From Acheta domesticus (lineage: Eukaryota; Arthropoda; Insecta; Orthoptera; Gryllidae): a stretch of DNA of 64,000 nt. This document shows, in pieces, positions 43,162-55,512 of this stretch (its first letter is position 1; every line of letters starts with the position of its first letter). The position numbers and the translations under genes were made by a program. The stretch is taken from assembly GCA_031308135.1 (NCBI GenBank), contig JAHLJT010000631.1:154893276-154957275 (forward strand), given 5' to 3'. The notes below the pieces were generated by a model that saw nothing but the letters and a program-made list of their open reading frames with translations, searched no databases and had not been told where the DNA came from.

Positions 43162-45329
43162 GTAAGAGACATTGTATCTATTATTCGTACAACACTAACC
43201 TTCTGACACCCCAACACTATCCGAAAATTATCTATTTCGTTTCTTAGCGGTTCAGTGAAATATTGTATATATACTTCTTTTAAAAATGCATTATTATACT
43301 TACTATAGATTTGCACTAGTCACCAACATTATGTGCATTGTTCTGCACAAAATGCTTGTGAAAGTATACAGTTACTTTTTCCCTAAAATTAGAAAATTTG
43401 ATGGTATAATCATCTTAATTTGTGTCTGAGAAAAATTATTGCCTTTTTGAAATGTTTGTTTCCTTCCTATATTTCCCCCATGTGTGCTCTGGAAGATCAA
43501 AACTACAATGTAAGCCTCCAACGAATCCTACACAATATAATGCATGATAAAATCGCCGCTTAAAAATAATAAATTTTATAATATTATTGTTGAAAATAAT
43601 TATTTTTGTGATTTGTGTATTTTTCCTACGAAATTTTACACTGTTTTAACATGTGAATCGATGTGTAAAATACGTTTTAAAGGGAAAATCGTAATGTATT
43701 CTAAACGACAGTGTCACACATGTGACCTCCTGCGCTTTATGTTGCTGAATAAGATGATAAGCGTAGTTAAGACGCAAGTGGCACTTTGACTACGCCCCAC
43801 ATCCTTAAGAGCTACCAATGCAGGGACAGGTATGAACGCAAACGGCAGAAAGACGCCATAGTTAGCCTGCGGGTAAAGTACGGCGCCTCGTACGGCGTAG
43901 TTGAAGCGAGACACGAAGCGACACATAATAAGTTGAAGTTGCATCACATTCTAAGTTAATTGTATGAATGCTTGCGTCTTTCCAAAGTCGAAGTCATTAA
44001 ACTGATGAGCGAGTTCTCGTTTTCTTGATTTGGTTTGAAATGAATGAATTTGCTACTCCATATTCCAGGAACATTTGGTTCTGAATAGAAAGGAGTTTTT
44101 TAAGGGAAGGGATTTAGTTGTATGTATAAATACACAGTGTATGTATAAATATACAGGCACCTGCAGAAGGGATTGGTAGCTCATTCAGACTTCTCGTCAA
44201 AACGAATCGATGGGCATAGTTTTAACTGCCTCCAAATAAATATTCTGGAAGAATTCTAAAAAGAAGGTGTTTTGGAGGATTTGAAGGCACCTACGTGCTG
44301 AAACTTTTCAATTACTGATTACGGTGCATAGTACGTACTGTAATCTGTATCATTTCTGGCATAATATGAATATTGTCAAGACTTGTGTTAGTAGATGATA
44401 ATTAAACGTTGTGTTGTAAAGAAACATAAAATATTTATTTTTATATAAAGTGCGTGAAATTATTTTTTCCACGACCGGGAGTAAAAGTCGATTTCTACCT
44501 TACCAAATGCGGGACAGAAGTGAAACATTTTGAACCTTTGGAAGATAATATTACGTAGCAGGGAAATAATGTTGTCTCCCTAGTTTACATTAGAACAATG
44601 ACACAAACAAATGACACACACGAGTAACTACTTATGTATTTACAGAGAACATGAACAAAAAATGTAAATGGATCTGAATTATTTTTAAAATTTACATTAA
44701 TTTTCTATTGACAATAACAGAGAATGTAATATGTTTACATTTCTTGAAACTAACACTTGGCAGAGAATTAAGAGCTATTGTAGCTTCCTTGTTATTTATA
44801 GTACAGTCAAATGGTGCTTAAAAAGGCCCGATTCAGGAAAAAATTCCGGAAGATTTTATCTCAACGGTTCTAAATGTTTTTGAGGGTGCTGAATTTGAGT
44901 TTGATGTTTCCCACCTCAAAAAAGGTCGGCTTCACAGAGAAAATGACAAAAAAACCAAAAATTTGGCCCTTTTTTCTTGTATCTTCAAAACTATGCGTTC
45001 TATCGAAACACTTGTTATTTACAAAATTAAAGTAGATACAATTTCTTCCAAAATTATATAACTATAAAATTGTGAAAGACGGTTTAGGCGCTAGAGCGTG
45101 CTGAAAAATGGTTACTTTTTGGGCCTCTGGCCAAAGCAGGAAAATAGCTCTTTACAGCCACCCTATCTCGCGGCGACACTCTACTTCCACATTATCATGC
45201 TTGAAAACAACTGTAGTTGACATTGTTAAATGATTAACATCTGATACTCACAGAATCAGTAGGGACGTATTTGCCCGCGGAGTATCTGTAAAAAACATAC
45301 ATCGTAAGGTACACGTGCATTAACTATTT
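43162..45329. other. Unassigned sequence, probably intronic
   Basis: AT-rich with short frames only. Nothing recognised. Confidence 0.4.
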
Positions 45330-45770
45330 TTGGGTGTGAAAGAAAATTATCTTGAATCACTTTTATCAATTTTTTAATGGTAAATTAGTATTGCTCGTTA
45401 CTGTTTCCAAGAAAACTAAAAATTGTTTGCATCGCTGATTCTACATCATCTAAGCAGGGCTCGATTATGATTTGTGTACCTGTCCTCTTTAGGGGGCTGA
45501 TGTAAGGGTTTCATGTACATCAAATAAGCATGTGCATCAGCAGCTGACAATTCATATACTACCTTCAAGCAATATAATATAGCACGTCCAAAATCATCGT
45601 TACGATTTCTCGCGAGTCATAAAACAGTTTCTCTAACACCTAATTTCCTCATAGGATATACCAGATTTCGTTTAGGGGGAAGCTTTTTGTTTTGTTTCTT
45701 CGCGAAGTCTCTCGTGGTTCCTCCTCTCCACAAATAAAACAATGAGTTTTGAAGACAAATTGAGGTATTG
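45330..45770 (-). pseudogene. Degenerate zinc-ribbon-like coding relic
   Basis: Minus-strand frames give CFICGEEEPRE, then VYPMRKLGVRETVL, RNRNDDFGRAILYCLKV and ELSAADAHAY. The order (CxxC, VRETVL, ERNDxW-like, DLxAADAxYH-like) resembles N-terminal regions of proteins repeated in arthropod genomes and assumed to be transposon-encoded. Stops and two frameshifts show it is dead. Assignment is tentative. Confidence 0.35.
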
Positions 45771-46124
45771 ATAGATAGATAGTTGAGGTGATTCAGCCTC
45801 TTCTTTGGCTCTATTTACGTAAGCAGAAAACAATTTTCCGTTTCCGTGTTGCCTCCTGGACCGTGGACTTCAATTTGTGAGTTACATTTAAATGAAAAAA
45901 CTTGCCCCCTCTCTGGCTTCAATGAAATATTCCTATCTCCTTATTTTCATGTAAGTTATCTGCGTTCCATCTTTCAATGTTATATTACAAATAGCCCACT
46001 CCTTGCAAAGCATTATGCACTCGTAGTAAAACTCCAAATATTACAGGTTCATATTATTTACAGAGTTCGTAATACGGCAAACTACGAGTATCTTTACAAT
46101 TGACTGCCGATCTCACGGCAGCGC

Positions 46125-46460
46125 ATAAGGCTGAGTTATCGCTGAAAAGTCAGTCACACGCTGGTGCATGGAGTATTCTACGATTTTTCTAACTTCACCT
46201 CTCAAGGCCCGTCTTCACGATGAAATATGTTACGGCATTTCTCGTCTTTCTCAGTTGTGCCGGTAGATATCTCATGATCGCGACTGTATTAAGCAGTGTT
46301 TGCGATCATGCAAGTTCTAGCGGCACGACCGAGAAAGACATGAAATGCCGTGTGATATTCGATCGTGGCCGTAGGGGCTTGAGACAAAGAGTTGGAAAAA
46401 TCACACTATAGAATATTTCACGTACAGTCACGAGCCGACGCGAAATACTTCGTGGAATAA
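46125..46460. repeat. Hairpin MITE, about 335 bp
   Basis: The left arm ACGGCATTTCTCGTCTTTCTC…TCATGATCGCGAC mirrors the right arm GTTTGCGATCATGC…GAGAAAGACATGAAATGCCGT around an axis near 46290. Outer parts pair less well. No gene and no certain TSD. Confidence 0.65.
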
Positions 46461-46920
46461 TATGCAAGATATATATTTCCAAAATTTGCTGCGAGGATCT
46501 GTGTATCACGCGCGAGAATCTGAATTACCTCTATCGCTGTCGTTTTTTTGGGAATTATACAGTATATCGCTGTAGGAAATTTGCAGAAGTAGTCAAAGTT
46601 TGCATGGATCGCATAATGGGGGGGGGTAAAAAAACTATCCTTAGTATTGCAGCTTGAGGAGACAAGGTAGCAAGAAAAGAGGGATCAGGAGTTTTTTTAA
46701 ATTTATTTTCTACCCGTTCGACTTTCGTCTTTCGGGGATTTTGGCGGGTACAATGTTACGAGTACGTACAATGAATGTTACATACAATGGGCCATCCTAA
46801 GGCAAATGCGGGTCTCGGTGTAACCCTTCACTATTTTTAAAATTTCATATTTGAATAACTTGACTAACGGAAGATTTGCATTTATTGTCTAGAAGTGGAG
46901 GGTGGATGTTTGTGGGAAAC
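46461..46920. other. Unassigned sequence
   Basis: Contains a G10 run at 46618-46627. No coding signal. Confidence 0.35.
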
Positions 46921-47405
46921 GGGAGCAAATGATTTTATGAATCAGGGTGGGCGAAAGAAATCTTTGGGGAATCTGGATCTAATGCGTGAAGGATAATGTG
47001 CGTTTTGACCGATATTGAATATTGGAGTGTTAGGACATGCGGGGAGGAGAGAATAATATTTTGAGAGGTTTGCGAGATGAATTCTGAGAGGAGAGGTACT
47101 TGAAGCTCTCGATGGATTTGTGAATTAGAAATGAACCAGGGTACTTTCAAGGTTTGTCTTAAATATTTGTTTTGGATTGTCTGCAAAATGGATAGATTTT
47201 TAGGTGCTGTGTTGCGCCATGTTGGACAAACACATGCCATTATGGGTCTTATCGTTTTATAGATGAGCAGCCCAGTTTCTATGATAAGGGTGGAATTTCT
47301 ATTGATTAAAGGTTATAATTTAAAAATTCTTGAACGTGTTTTATGGGCGGTTGAAATAATGTGCGATTTTCAAGTTAATCGTTTCTTTAGTAAGACACCT
47401 AAGTA
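46921..47405 (-). pseudogene. Jockey-like LINE fragment, C-terminal of ORF2
   Basis: On the minus strand VKYLGVLLKKRLT (about 47380) is followed after a stop by TLIIETGLLIYKTIRPIM, CPTWRNTAPKN, IQNKYLRQTLKVPWF and NSQIHRELQVPLL. This is the usual order downstream of reverse transcriptase in Jockey-type elements. Stops interrupt it. Confidence 0.65.
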
Positions 47406-48345
47406 TTTGACTGGCGAAGAATGAGAAAGCTGTTTCTTGTATTCCAGACTGAGTCTTCCCCTCGCATTTTTGCCCTCTATGACTTCCTCGATTATCATCT
47501 TCAACATATCTTCATGTCGAATTACGTGGTCTATCAGGCGCGCTCTTCTTTGTTTTATCCATTGCAGAAAGCAATTTTTCTCTCCTATTCTGTCGAATAC
47601 CTGCTCATTTGTCATCTTCTCTTTCCAGCTAATCTTTAACATTCTTCTTAGCTTCTCGTTAGCCTTCTCTCTTTTGTCACGCCTATTGTCCAAGCTTCAC
47701 TGCCATAGGTTTGAAATGCTCCACACGTGTCTTCAGTAGGCTTTTTCTCGCGTCAACAGTCAAGTCCTTAGTTTTGGGAGTAAGTTCTTATTATCCTACT
47801 TGTTATGTCCTTGCAGCATCTTCCGTCCAATGTTATCTTGCTTCCCAGGTAATTAAACTCATTCACTTTTTTCTTTTACTATTTCATTTCTTAACGTCAT
47901 TGCTGTACCGTTTTTTTGTTTCTTATATATTATAACATTTTTGTTTTTGACGTATTTATTTTCATATAAAATTCCTCATCCATTATTCTGTCCATAGTAT
48001 CAGAAGTTTTTGCAGGTCTTCTTCATTTTCCGCCGTTATTGCAATATCATCTGCCAATCTTAGCATGCCTCTCCCTGTGAATTTCCACACCTAGATTCAC
48101 TTCTCTCATCCTGTCAATCGCCTTCTGCACATACAAATTAAATATATATGGGAATAGGGAACATCCTTGTCTTACCGACCCCGTGCCCCAAATATTGCAT
48201 GTGTACGAACATACTTGCATTTCGTCGGTTGAACAGTGAATTTTGACTGCTGCAAATTTCAAAACACTGTCGAGATGGCGCACGTGTTTCTGCCAAGTCC
48301 CTCCTTTTTGCCCAGAGCATCGGCCGCTGCCACGACGAAGCAAGA
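47406..48345 (-). pseudogene. Second LINE fragment, RT to C-terminal, frameshifted
   Basis: The minus strand shows VRQGCSLFPYIFNLYVQKAI (RT motif, about 48170), VNEFNYLGSKITLDGRC (about 47840) and MLKISWKEKMTNEQVF…RRARLIDHVIRHEDML (about 47640-47480). It is 5'-truncated with at least three frameshifts and abuts the Jockey-like piece. The family is distinct, probably RTE- or CR1-like. Confidence 0.6.
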
Positions 48346-49189
48346 GCCCAACAGGGAGCCAGCCGAACTAAGGTCCTCCAAGCGGAGACCGCCGCCGAAT
48401 ATATAGTTTCAGTGTCACCCGCTCACTTAGATAAGAGGAAAGCAACATGCAAAGCGTTTGGGCGGTAAAATGGTAATTAGTGACGTTTAACGTCAACTTT
48501 GAATATCACTCAGTGACATATTTACGAATGAAAGAACAAAAAAATAAACGGCCAAAGTCTGTGTTCTTTGTGTAGTAACCCATGTATCGTGAATCCTTGA
48601 GCGGTGAAAGACCTTGAGCGGTGAAAATCCTTGAGCTCCCATTTTGTTGGAAGTAATGATGATGGTAAACTAATTAAATAACATACATGAGAATTAATGT
48701 AAAAGGTTGATAGTATATTTGAAGTGTTCCAATTATGATTAGCAACGCTTTGAATAGCTAGTATTTCTATTTCACCTTTAACTAGTTTATAATGCATGTC
48801 TTTTATTTAACAAGGAAAATTGTAATAAATCATTGTGATGTACAACATTGTATGTGTTCCAATGACTGTGCTGCCACCCTGAGCCCATCCACGAGAAAGA
48901 ACACCTGTCCCTTAATGAACTATGAACTATTGTTTTGTGAACCGACAATCATTCTCGTGAATCACAAGCATGAATAAATAGGAACAGTAGAAAGCATATT
49001 AAATGTAAATACGAACGATCGCAACAATGATGGGGAAGTGATAAGCAAAGTGTGAATCTTAATTAACAATATTATAAGAAAATATCAACACAAGTGATAG
49101 CGGGGGGAGGGAGAAAGAATATACTAATAATTAAATTCATGAAAGGTCACGTGAGCAATTTCGTGGGTGAGGAAATAAGTTAGGAAAAG
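48346..49189. other. Unassigned sequence
   Basis: Short triplication of CTTGAGCGGTGAAA at 48596-48635. No gene recognised. Confidence 0.4.
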
Positions 49190-49423
49190 TATTACGAACC
49201 ATGGTGTAAGAATAAAGGTGAGACGGATCCCGAACGAAATTTCGTTCTCTTTTGCGCATGACGTCACGATGGATGCTCGCCTGCTTGGCGCCTAGTGAGA
49301 TTGTATGGTACGCGCTCGTGGAGCTCACGCAGAATTTTTGTAATCGCGATTTGCTTTGTAGTAGTAGTTTTTAGTGGCAGAAAGATGAACATATCGTTAA
49401 TTGATATTGAAATAAAATAAACA

Positions 49424-50096
49424 ATGCCGTCGTGCGCTATTTTTGGTTGCACAAACTGGAACAAGAAAACGAAGGGAACAGACATTAAGTATTTTTCTTT
49501 CCCGAAAGATGCCAATTTATGTGAAGCGTGGATAAATGTTTGAAGAAGAAAGAATAAGATCAATGGTGTTAATTAAGAACGGTGTTAACTAATTGATGTG
49601 TCTTTGGTTTCCGTAAATTATTTTATTATAGTGACGTTAATTGTAATGATTTCCAGCGCGCATTTGTTCTATCCACTTTGCTTAGGATATCTTTGCAATA
49701 CCATTGCGTGTAGGTATTGTTAAATTATACACCACAGAAAAGTCGAAACTTAAAACCTGACGCAGTGCCTACCGAGAAGTTGCCTATTGATTTTGAAAAA
49801 ATAAATCCTAGTCGAACCATTGGACTAGTTTCAAGGAATATGCACAAATTAGTGGATGTACTGTTATCACAAGCAACAATGGATGTAACGGATAGTGTTC
49901 CAGAGGAGTCAGTTTATGAAAACGCAGTTTGTGGAGATGTTCCAGTTCGTGTCTTCAAATTGATTTAATACAAACAATAAACGAGTTACGTGATGAAATT
50001 AGAATATGGAAAAGAAAATATTCTCAACTGTTTAGAGAAAGGGCCATTATAAGAACAACTGAAGAAGTTAATGACAATGATGAGAATGCACAATAA
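49424..50096 (+). pseudogene. THAP-domain protein, degenerate
   Basis: Starts MPSCAIFGCTNW with FSFPKD and EAWINV: the first zinc-binding cysteines (C-x4-C) and FxFP box of a C2CH THAP finger. The codon after WINV is TGA. After a possible intron (acceptor TTTCCAG near 49658), ARICSIHF supplies the second cysteine and the histidine. A stop and a frameshift follow, then LNYTPQKSRNLKPDAVPT, the conserved AVPT end of the domain. A later frame gives an acidic/basic helix (INELRDEIRIWKRKYSQLF). The order is typical, but the lesions rule out a working protein. Confidence 0.68.
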
Positions 50097-50198
50097 TAGT
50101 ATTTATTGAGAAATTATTTAACATTATTAACAATCCCGAATGCATCTAACAAATTCGGGTGAAGGAACTAGATTTTTGGTCAGACATTATCTTACATC

Positions 50199-51690
50199 AG
50201 TCCAACCAGGGGCGGCTCGTCCTAAGGGGCCACAGGGGCCGGGCCCCACCAATATTTAATAAAGGACAAAAATGTTTATATATCTTTACAGTAATATCTT
50301 TGTCATTATTGTAGTACTTCATTGAAATTCTTTATTTGTGAAGATCGACAATTCGTCCCCAGAACTCATTCAAAGTCCCAATAACCAAGAATTGAGGATC
50401 ATAGTTCCTTGTAGCACTCAGAGATAGCGTTAGTAGTGCTCAAGGGGCCCGACCTTCATGGGCCCCGAAGCTGTAATCCCACTCCGTTTACAAGGCCAGC
50501 GCCCTTTCCTTCTAGGCGCGACCACTGCTGGCTAATTTTAGCTGTCCTAGGGGCCCGCACCAGCGGGCCCTTCGCAGAGAAACGGCAGTCTGAGCGCGCC
50601 GTTTTCAAAGTGCACGTGACGTTCTGCGCGCTGTAAGATGAACTCAGTGGATTCATTACACTGTTTTCCGCTTTCTTCACTCAGATTTGAAGAAAAAAAT
50701 TATATTAAACGGTTAGGAGCACATCAACCGAGTGACTTATCATTTACACAAGTTGATGGAAAGAAGAAAAGAACATTCTGTATTTCGAGGTTTCAGAAAA
50801 AAATCATGGTTGACTGAGTGAAGAAAAACAAAGCTAACTTTGCTTTTATTGTTTATTATTTGGTGAGGGATTGTGGACGACAGTAGGCTGTAAGGATCTG
50901 AAACATTTGAGCGAAAGGATAAAGAAGCACGAAGAAAGTGCATTGCATTTAGAAAATGCTTGCAAATTTAAAAGATTTGGAACTGTGACAGATTGATTTG
51001 GCGATGAAAATTTCAGTCAAGAAACATAATGAACAAGTCGCAAAAAATAGACATTTTAGGTAGAATAACGGAGTGTTTAGTTAAGTACCATGGCACTCAC
51101 CATTCATGAACTAGTAGCATTGAGAGGGCATGATGAATCTGAAGATTCAAAAGACCGTGGCAATTTTTTAGACTTATCGTTACTCGGCAATATAGATGGT
51201 GTGTTAGATGATCATTTAAACAATTCTTCTATTTATAAATATAACTCACACATGACAAAGAACGAGGTGCTAAATTATATGTATGAAGTGTATTTGGAGG
51301 AAATGAAGAAAGACATGTAGCTGATTTTATTTCTCTGCAAGCGATTAAATAATTGTCATAACAAGTCGAAGTCAACTTGTCTTAATTTTACGATACCTTT
51401 CGAACTTTCATCATTTCGATAGATAAGCCATGGCATTAGCGTAATTTTTTAAAAAAATCTTTTGTTGACATACCAATATTTGATTAAATGACTTGATAAA
51501 AATTCCTACTTCTGTTTTTTGTGGAAAACATAGGTTTAAAGGTATAATTAACTGATAAATAATATGAATTAAACAATTGATTAAATGATGATTCTTTAAT
51601 TAAATAAGTTATTGATTCTGAGATGATTTTTCGTGCTTTCATACCTGGCCCCACCAGGAAAAAATGTCACGAGCCGCCACTGAGTCCAAC
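50199..51690. mobile_element. Second hAT element with perfect 8-bp TSD
   Basis: AGTCCAAC occurs at 50199-50206 and 51683-51690. The termini are CAGGGGCGGCTCGT (50207) and, in reverse complement, CAGTGGCGGCTCGT (51682), 13 of 14 identical. The 1,476-bp element carries a shortened transposase relic on the + strand, so it is an internal-deletion derivative. It sits inside the P-like element. Confidence 0.88.
50640..51345 (+). pseudogene. hAT transposase relic (TTF-type finger and start of catalytic region)
   Basis: Fragments include HQPSDLSFTQVDGKKKRTFC and ISRFQKK (about 50720-50810), ANFAFIVYYLV (about 50835) and HNEQVAKNR (51030), then ALRGHDESEDSKDRGNFLDL (51105-51180) with the GHDESxxSxxxGNFLxL signature of ZMYM1-like hAT transposases. 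Everything after about 51345 is absent. Multiple stops. Confidence 0.7.
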
Positions 51691-52125
51691 TGCAATTAAA
51701 ACACAGGTAGGACGGGATATGTCAGGGTGTTGTTTTTTTTGCATCAGCTCGAAACATAAAATAAGACAATAAAATAGAATAAACCAGCAATAAAATGGGT
51801 AATTCCTACGTTAATGAAAAATAACTTTGTCTGCGGTCCCTTTCGTTCCTAAAATAAGTGGCCCATTTATTTCGTAAAAATACAAATACCTGCTACATTT
51901 AGAGTTGTAAAGATGAATTATATATTGAAGCACGAACTGATAAAGATACGGATGCCCCAAGTTTTAGCAGAACCTTCCTAACGTAACTCAGACGGGCGAA
52001 GACATACGCCTGCCCGGCGCTCGCAGAGCGCGAACCTCCAAGATGACGTCACGCGTAGAGGAGGCGTGGCGAGCGCCTGCGCACCGCTTCACCATTATAT
52101 TTACGCCATGGGTAATATGAAGTTT

Positions 52126-52740
52126 GTCCTTTAAATTAAATCCGTTCATTGTTAATTTTTTTCTGTCCCATTACAGCTTATGTGAGATCCACTAATATTT
52201 CCCTAAGTCCGATACAATAACTCGGTCAAATAACTGGCATTATAATATTTGATATTCAACAGACATTACCACTTAAGCTGTGGTAAGCAAAACACAGTTT
52301 CTACTTTTCATAATTTTTGGCACTCCTCACTTCACTATGAACATATTTCATATTTGAAAGAGTATTTGCAATCTGATCACGAATCACTGTTATTTTAGTA
52401 ATATTCTATACACATTTGCTACTCATGATATTAACTATTATTCTTCCTTGAGAGTTCATGGGTTCTCGTTCATATCAGCTTTTTCTCTGTCCGTCCCTGC
52501 CCAAACATGTTTGGGAAAGTAGTGAAAGCAGTCGCCGTAAGGTAACTGCACAAGCGTTACGGTGCTACTAACATTATTTATTTTGCCTGGTTTAACTCTG
52601 AGTAGTCGCCACAACTGATTTAACAGACGGGCATGTTAGGTTGCTGATCATGGACTTGTTATTTTTCAACTGTTATTAATAACCGTTATTACAAGTCTAC
52701 TGTTATCCGATAACAGTTATTGACGAAAAGCTGTTAAGGT
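52126..52740. other. Unassigned AT-rich sequence
   Basis: No frame or repeat recognised. Confidence 0.4.
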
Positions 52741-53160
52741 TAAATGTACCGAAAAAACTTGTAGGAAAATTCACTAGATCGCATCACTATCGTAGGGAAT
52801 TTACTTTACCGATAACGTCTGAACAAATGGTCCGATTTTCGATCTGTAAACGGCATTTGACTCCTTTTTAAAATTGAATTTACGCTGCGAAGCCCTTTTT
52901 TTCAAAAAAGATGAGCAGAAACTCGTTTTTAAATTTTTTTCTCGTACTTCCGGGAACAATTTCCAAAATGATGGCGCGATGGCGACAAGCTTTCAGAATC
53001 CAACGCCGTGTCAAACATGCAAATCGGATGAATAGGAGCGTCGGAAAGTCAATTTTCAAAAAACACCTCACCCCACTCCCCCTTCCACGCCGCCGCGGCG
53101 CGCCACCTCATCCACCCGGTGGGGGAGGGACCGCTCCCTCAACGCCCAGACAGTGGTACT
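52741..53160 (+). repeat. Family G repeat copy
   Basis: TTTACCGATAACGT…CGATCTGTAAACGGCATTT matches 61533-61620 in reverse. The later part (ACTTCCGGGAACAATTTC, AATCCAACGCCGTGTCAAAC, AGGAGCGTCGGAAAGTCAA, CCCCACTCCC) matches 57600-57770. It directly precedes F-like sequence. Confidence 0.55.
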
Positions 53161-53234
53161 GATGGTCCCGGCGGCCTGCAGCGGACGGGCAGGCAAGGCA
53201 GGCACTCCGTAATGAAAATGTTTACGAAATGAAA

Positions 53235-53685
53235 GGCTAGTTAAAGAATTACATTTTTGTAATTTTTGAAAAAACAGAAGGATCGAGCAATATGGCGTTT
53301 ATTTCATCTCATAGAGTACTTTAGGCACCATCCTTTCCAAAAGTTTAAAGAAAACAATTGGAGAAGCTTTTGAGAAAATCTTGTTTTTGTAATTTTTAAA
53401 CTTGCATATATTGCCCGCAATATTGCGCAAAAACTATTAAAAGTTTCAAAAAAATGTACATGACCTTATTAAAAGAACTAAGTATGGAGAACAAATATTT
53501 TAAGGAAAATCTCTATCTTCAATTTTGTAGTTTTAGGAAGACGCTGAAAAAAATTCGTGCTTTTGCAATTTTAGAAAAATTAGAGTCAACAATGAAAATA
53601 AGATGTATGCCACCTTTATAAGTGTATTTTACTTTATTCTTACAATTAATTTAAGGAAAACATTTGTAGTCATTTTTGATTGATT
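53235..53685 (+). repeat. Family F repeat fragment
   Basis: F interior (GAGAAAATCTTGTTTTTGTA…TTGCATATATTGCCCGCAAT). It breaks off where an unrelated 420-bp segment begins. Confidence 0.55.
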
Positions 53686-54104
53686 GTTAGGGACTTCAGG
53701 CGCGTCAATTACTGAGGTCTATAGTTGCGCAAGTGTAGGGCATGTTTATTTCGTCGGGAGGTGTAGGTGATGTTCTCCGATGGATGGCGAGATCCGGCGT
53801 CGACCTTCCGTGCACTAGTGAGGATTCATCAACCAGGTATCTACCACCAGCGGGGCACCACCCCAGCCGGGAAAAACTCTAAATCACCGACCGATCTACC
53901 TGTCGGCTTGCAGGGTTCTTTCTCAACCAGGTATCTCCCACCAGCAGTGCACCGCCCACAGCCGGGACAAGTTACAAGCCTCCCAATGGTCTCCCAGCAT
54001 GTGGTCTCCCAGCACTTTATCGTAGTAAATTTTTCTATTTTGTTGGCATGGGCTATCTTTATGGTCTTGCCCCATCTTGCCACCTGCCGTCTAACGCTGC
54101 CCTA
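53686..54104. other. Unassigned insert between F copies
   Basis: GC-richer segment with an internal direct repeat: CAACCAGGTATCTACCACCAGCG at about 53830 and a close copy at 53926. No recognised family. Confidence 0.45.
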
Positions 54105-55512
54105 CTTTTTTGAGGTTTTCTCAATTTTTCGGTTTCTTAATAGTAGATTCAAAATATTGCTTTTAGAATATTAAAGAAGACTGAAACCTTGCCTTTTAAG
54201 ACAATTTTCATTCATGAACTTAAAACAATTTTTAAGAAAAGGCTGTTTAAGTGGTTTTGTCAGTGCGAAATATGAAGCCCTTTTTCACAGGAATCTTGAG
54301 AGTTTTTTAAAAACTTTTTATTGGAAGATATTTTAAGCTCTTCCACTCACAAATGCAATAATGTTTAGAAATCGCTGGAAATGGGCATACAAGGCATGCG
54401 AAATATTAAAAAAAACATTTGTGTAAATTTTGTAAAAAAAATAATACAACACAACATTTTTTGTTTCCTTAGACAGTGCATTTCGCACTTTCCTTACAAA
54501 AAGTTTGAACAAAGAATTTGGAACCGTTTTTTAAAAAATGGCGTTTGGCGTTTCTGAAAATGCCAAAAATTTCAAGTTCGTTTCCAAAGAAAATTTTTGA
54601 ATTTTCGAAAAACTTTAAATGATATAATTTGAAGCACATGTGCTCATAAATGTAATAGTTGAACAAATCGCCGATAATGTGAATATAAACATCGTTACAG
54701 GCTAGTCAAATAAGTTTCATTTTTGTAATTTTCGCAAAAACAAAAGAATAGAGCAAAATAGGATTTATGTCATCTCTTAAAGTACTTTTCGCACTATCCC
54801 TACCAAAAGTTTAAGGAAAAAATTGGAGCCGGTTTTGAAAAAATCTTGCTTTATTATCTTTTAAAATTGCATAAATTGCACACAAAATTGCGCCAAAACT
54901 ACAAAAATTGTTTTAAAAAATTTCATGGTCTTAATGAAAGATCTAATTATGTACAACAAATTTCTTAGGAAGGAAATATCTCTATCGTCAATATTGTAGT
55001 TGTAGGAAAACGCCGAAAAAATTCAATCTTTTGCAATTTTCGAAAATTCATAGTTATCAGTGAAAATCAGACCTAATCCATCTTTATAAGTGTATTTTAT
55101 TCCGTTTTTACGAGAAATATAAAGAAAACATTTGCAGCCATATTTTTAAAAAAATTGAAGATATCCGCGGGGATTCGTGTAATGTATATCCAAAAAGTAA
55201 TGAACGTTTTTGAAAATCGCAGAACTTCGATTCAGAGTAGATTTTTTTTTCTTTTCCAGTTTGGAAAAATTCGTACGCTAGTGTTGTTCACATACACCAG
55301 AGACACCGAATGACGTTTTTGCGTCAGTCAATTTTTCGATATTAAGGACTCACAAAACATGGATTCTGGCTACACCACGAGTTCCAGGAAATAATTTACT
55401 ATACAGCAACAGGATTTATCCACATTTTCGTTACCAGGACCCGGCAATGAGAGTTTTCCTGCGCACGGTATAACTTTCTCTTCGTACGAAGATTGAGAAG
55501 AGAGATAAAGTA
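54105..55512 (+). repeat. Family F repeat, diverged 1.4-kb copy
   Basis: Collinear with 3000-4260 but heavily diverged. The tail is CTTTCTCTTCGTACGAAG…GATAAAGT. Confidence 0.55.

Larger units (their letters stand above)
49190..52125. mobile_element. P-element-like transposon with THAP pseudogene
   Basis: The left end CCATGGTGTAAGAATAAAGGTG (starting about 49199) and the right end in reverse complement CCATGGCGTAAATATAATGGTG (ending about 52112) are inverted repeats. Similarity continues inward through the palindrome TGACGTCA (49260, 52043) and GCTCGCCTGC/GGGCAGGC-type blocks for about 100 bases. The start resembles the published P-element terminus CATGATGAAATAACATAAGG. A THAP gene relic lies inside, and P transposases begin with THAP. 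A hAT element (50207-51682) interrupts it. The target duplication was not resolved, and the outer limits may extend to TATTAC (49190, 52125). Confidence 0.5.

Noticed and set aside
53767..54174. 135-codon plus-strand frame
   Set aside because: Crosses from an unassigned insert into non-coding F repeat. No motif and no splice context.
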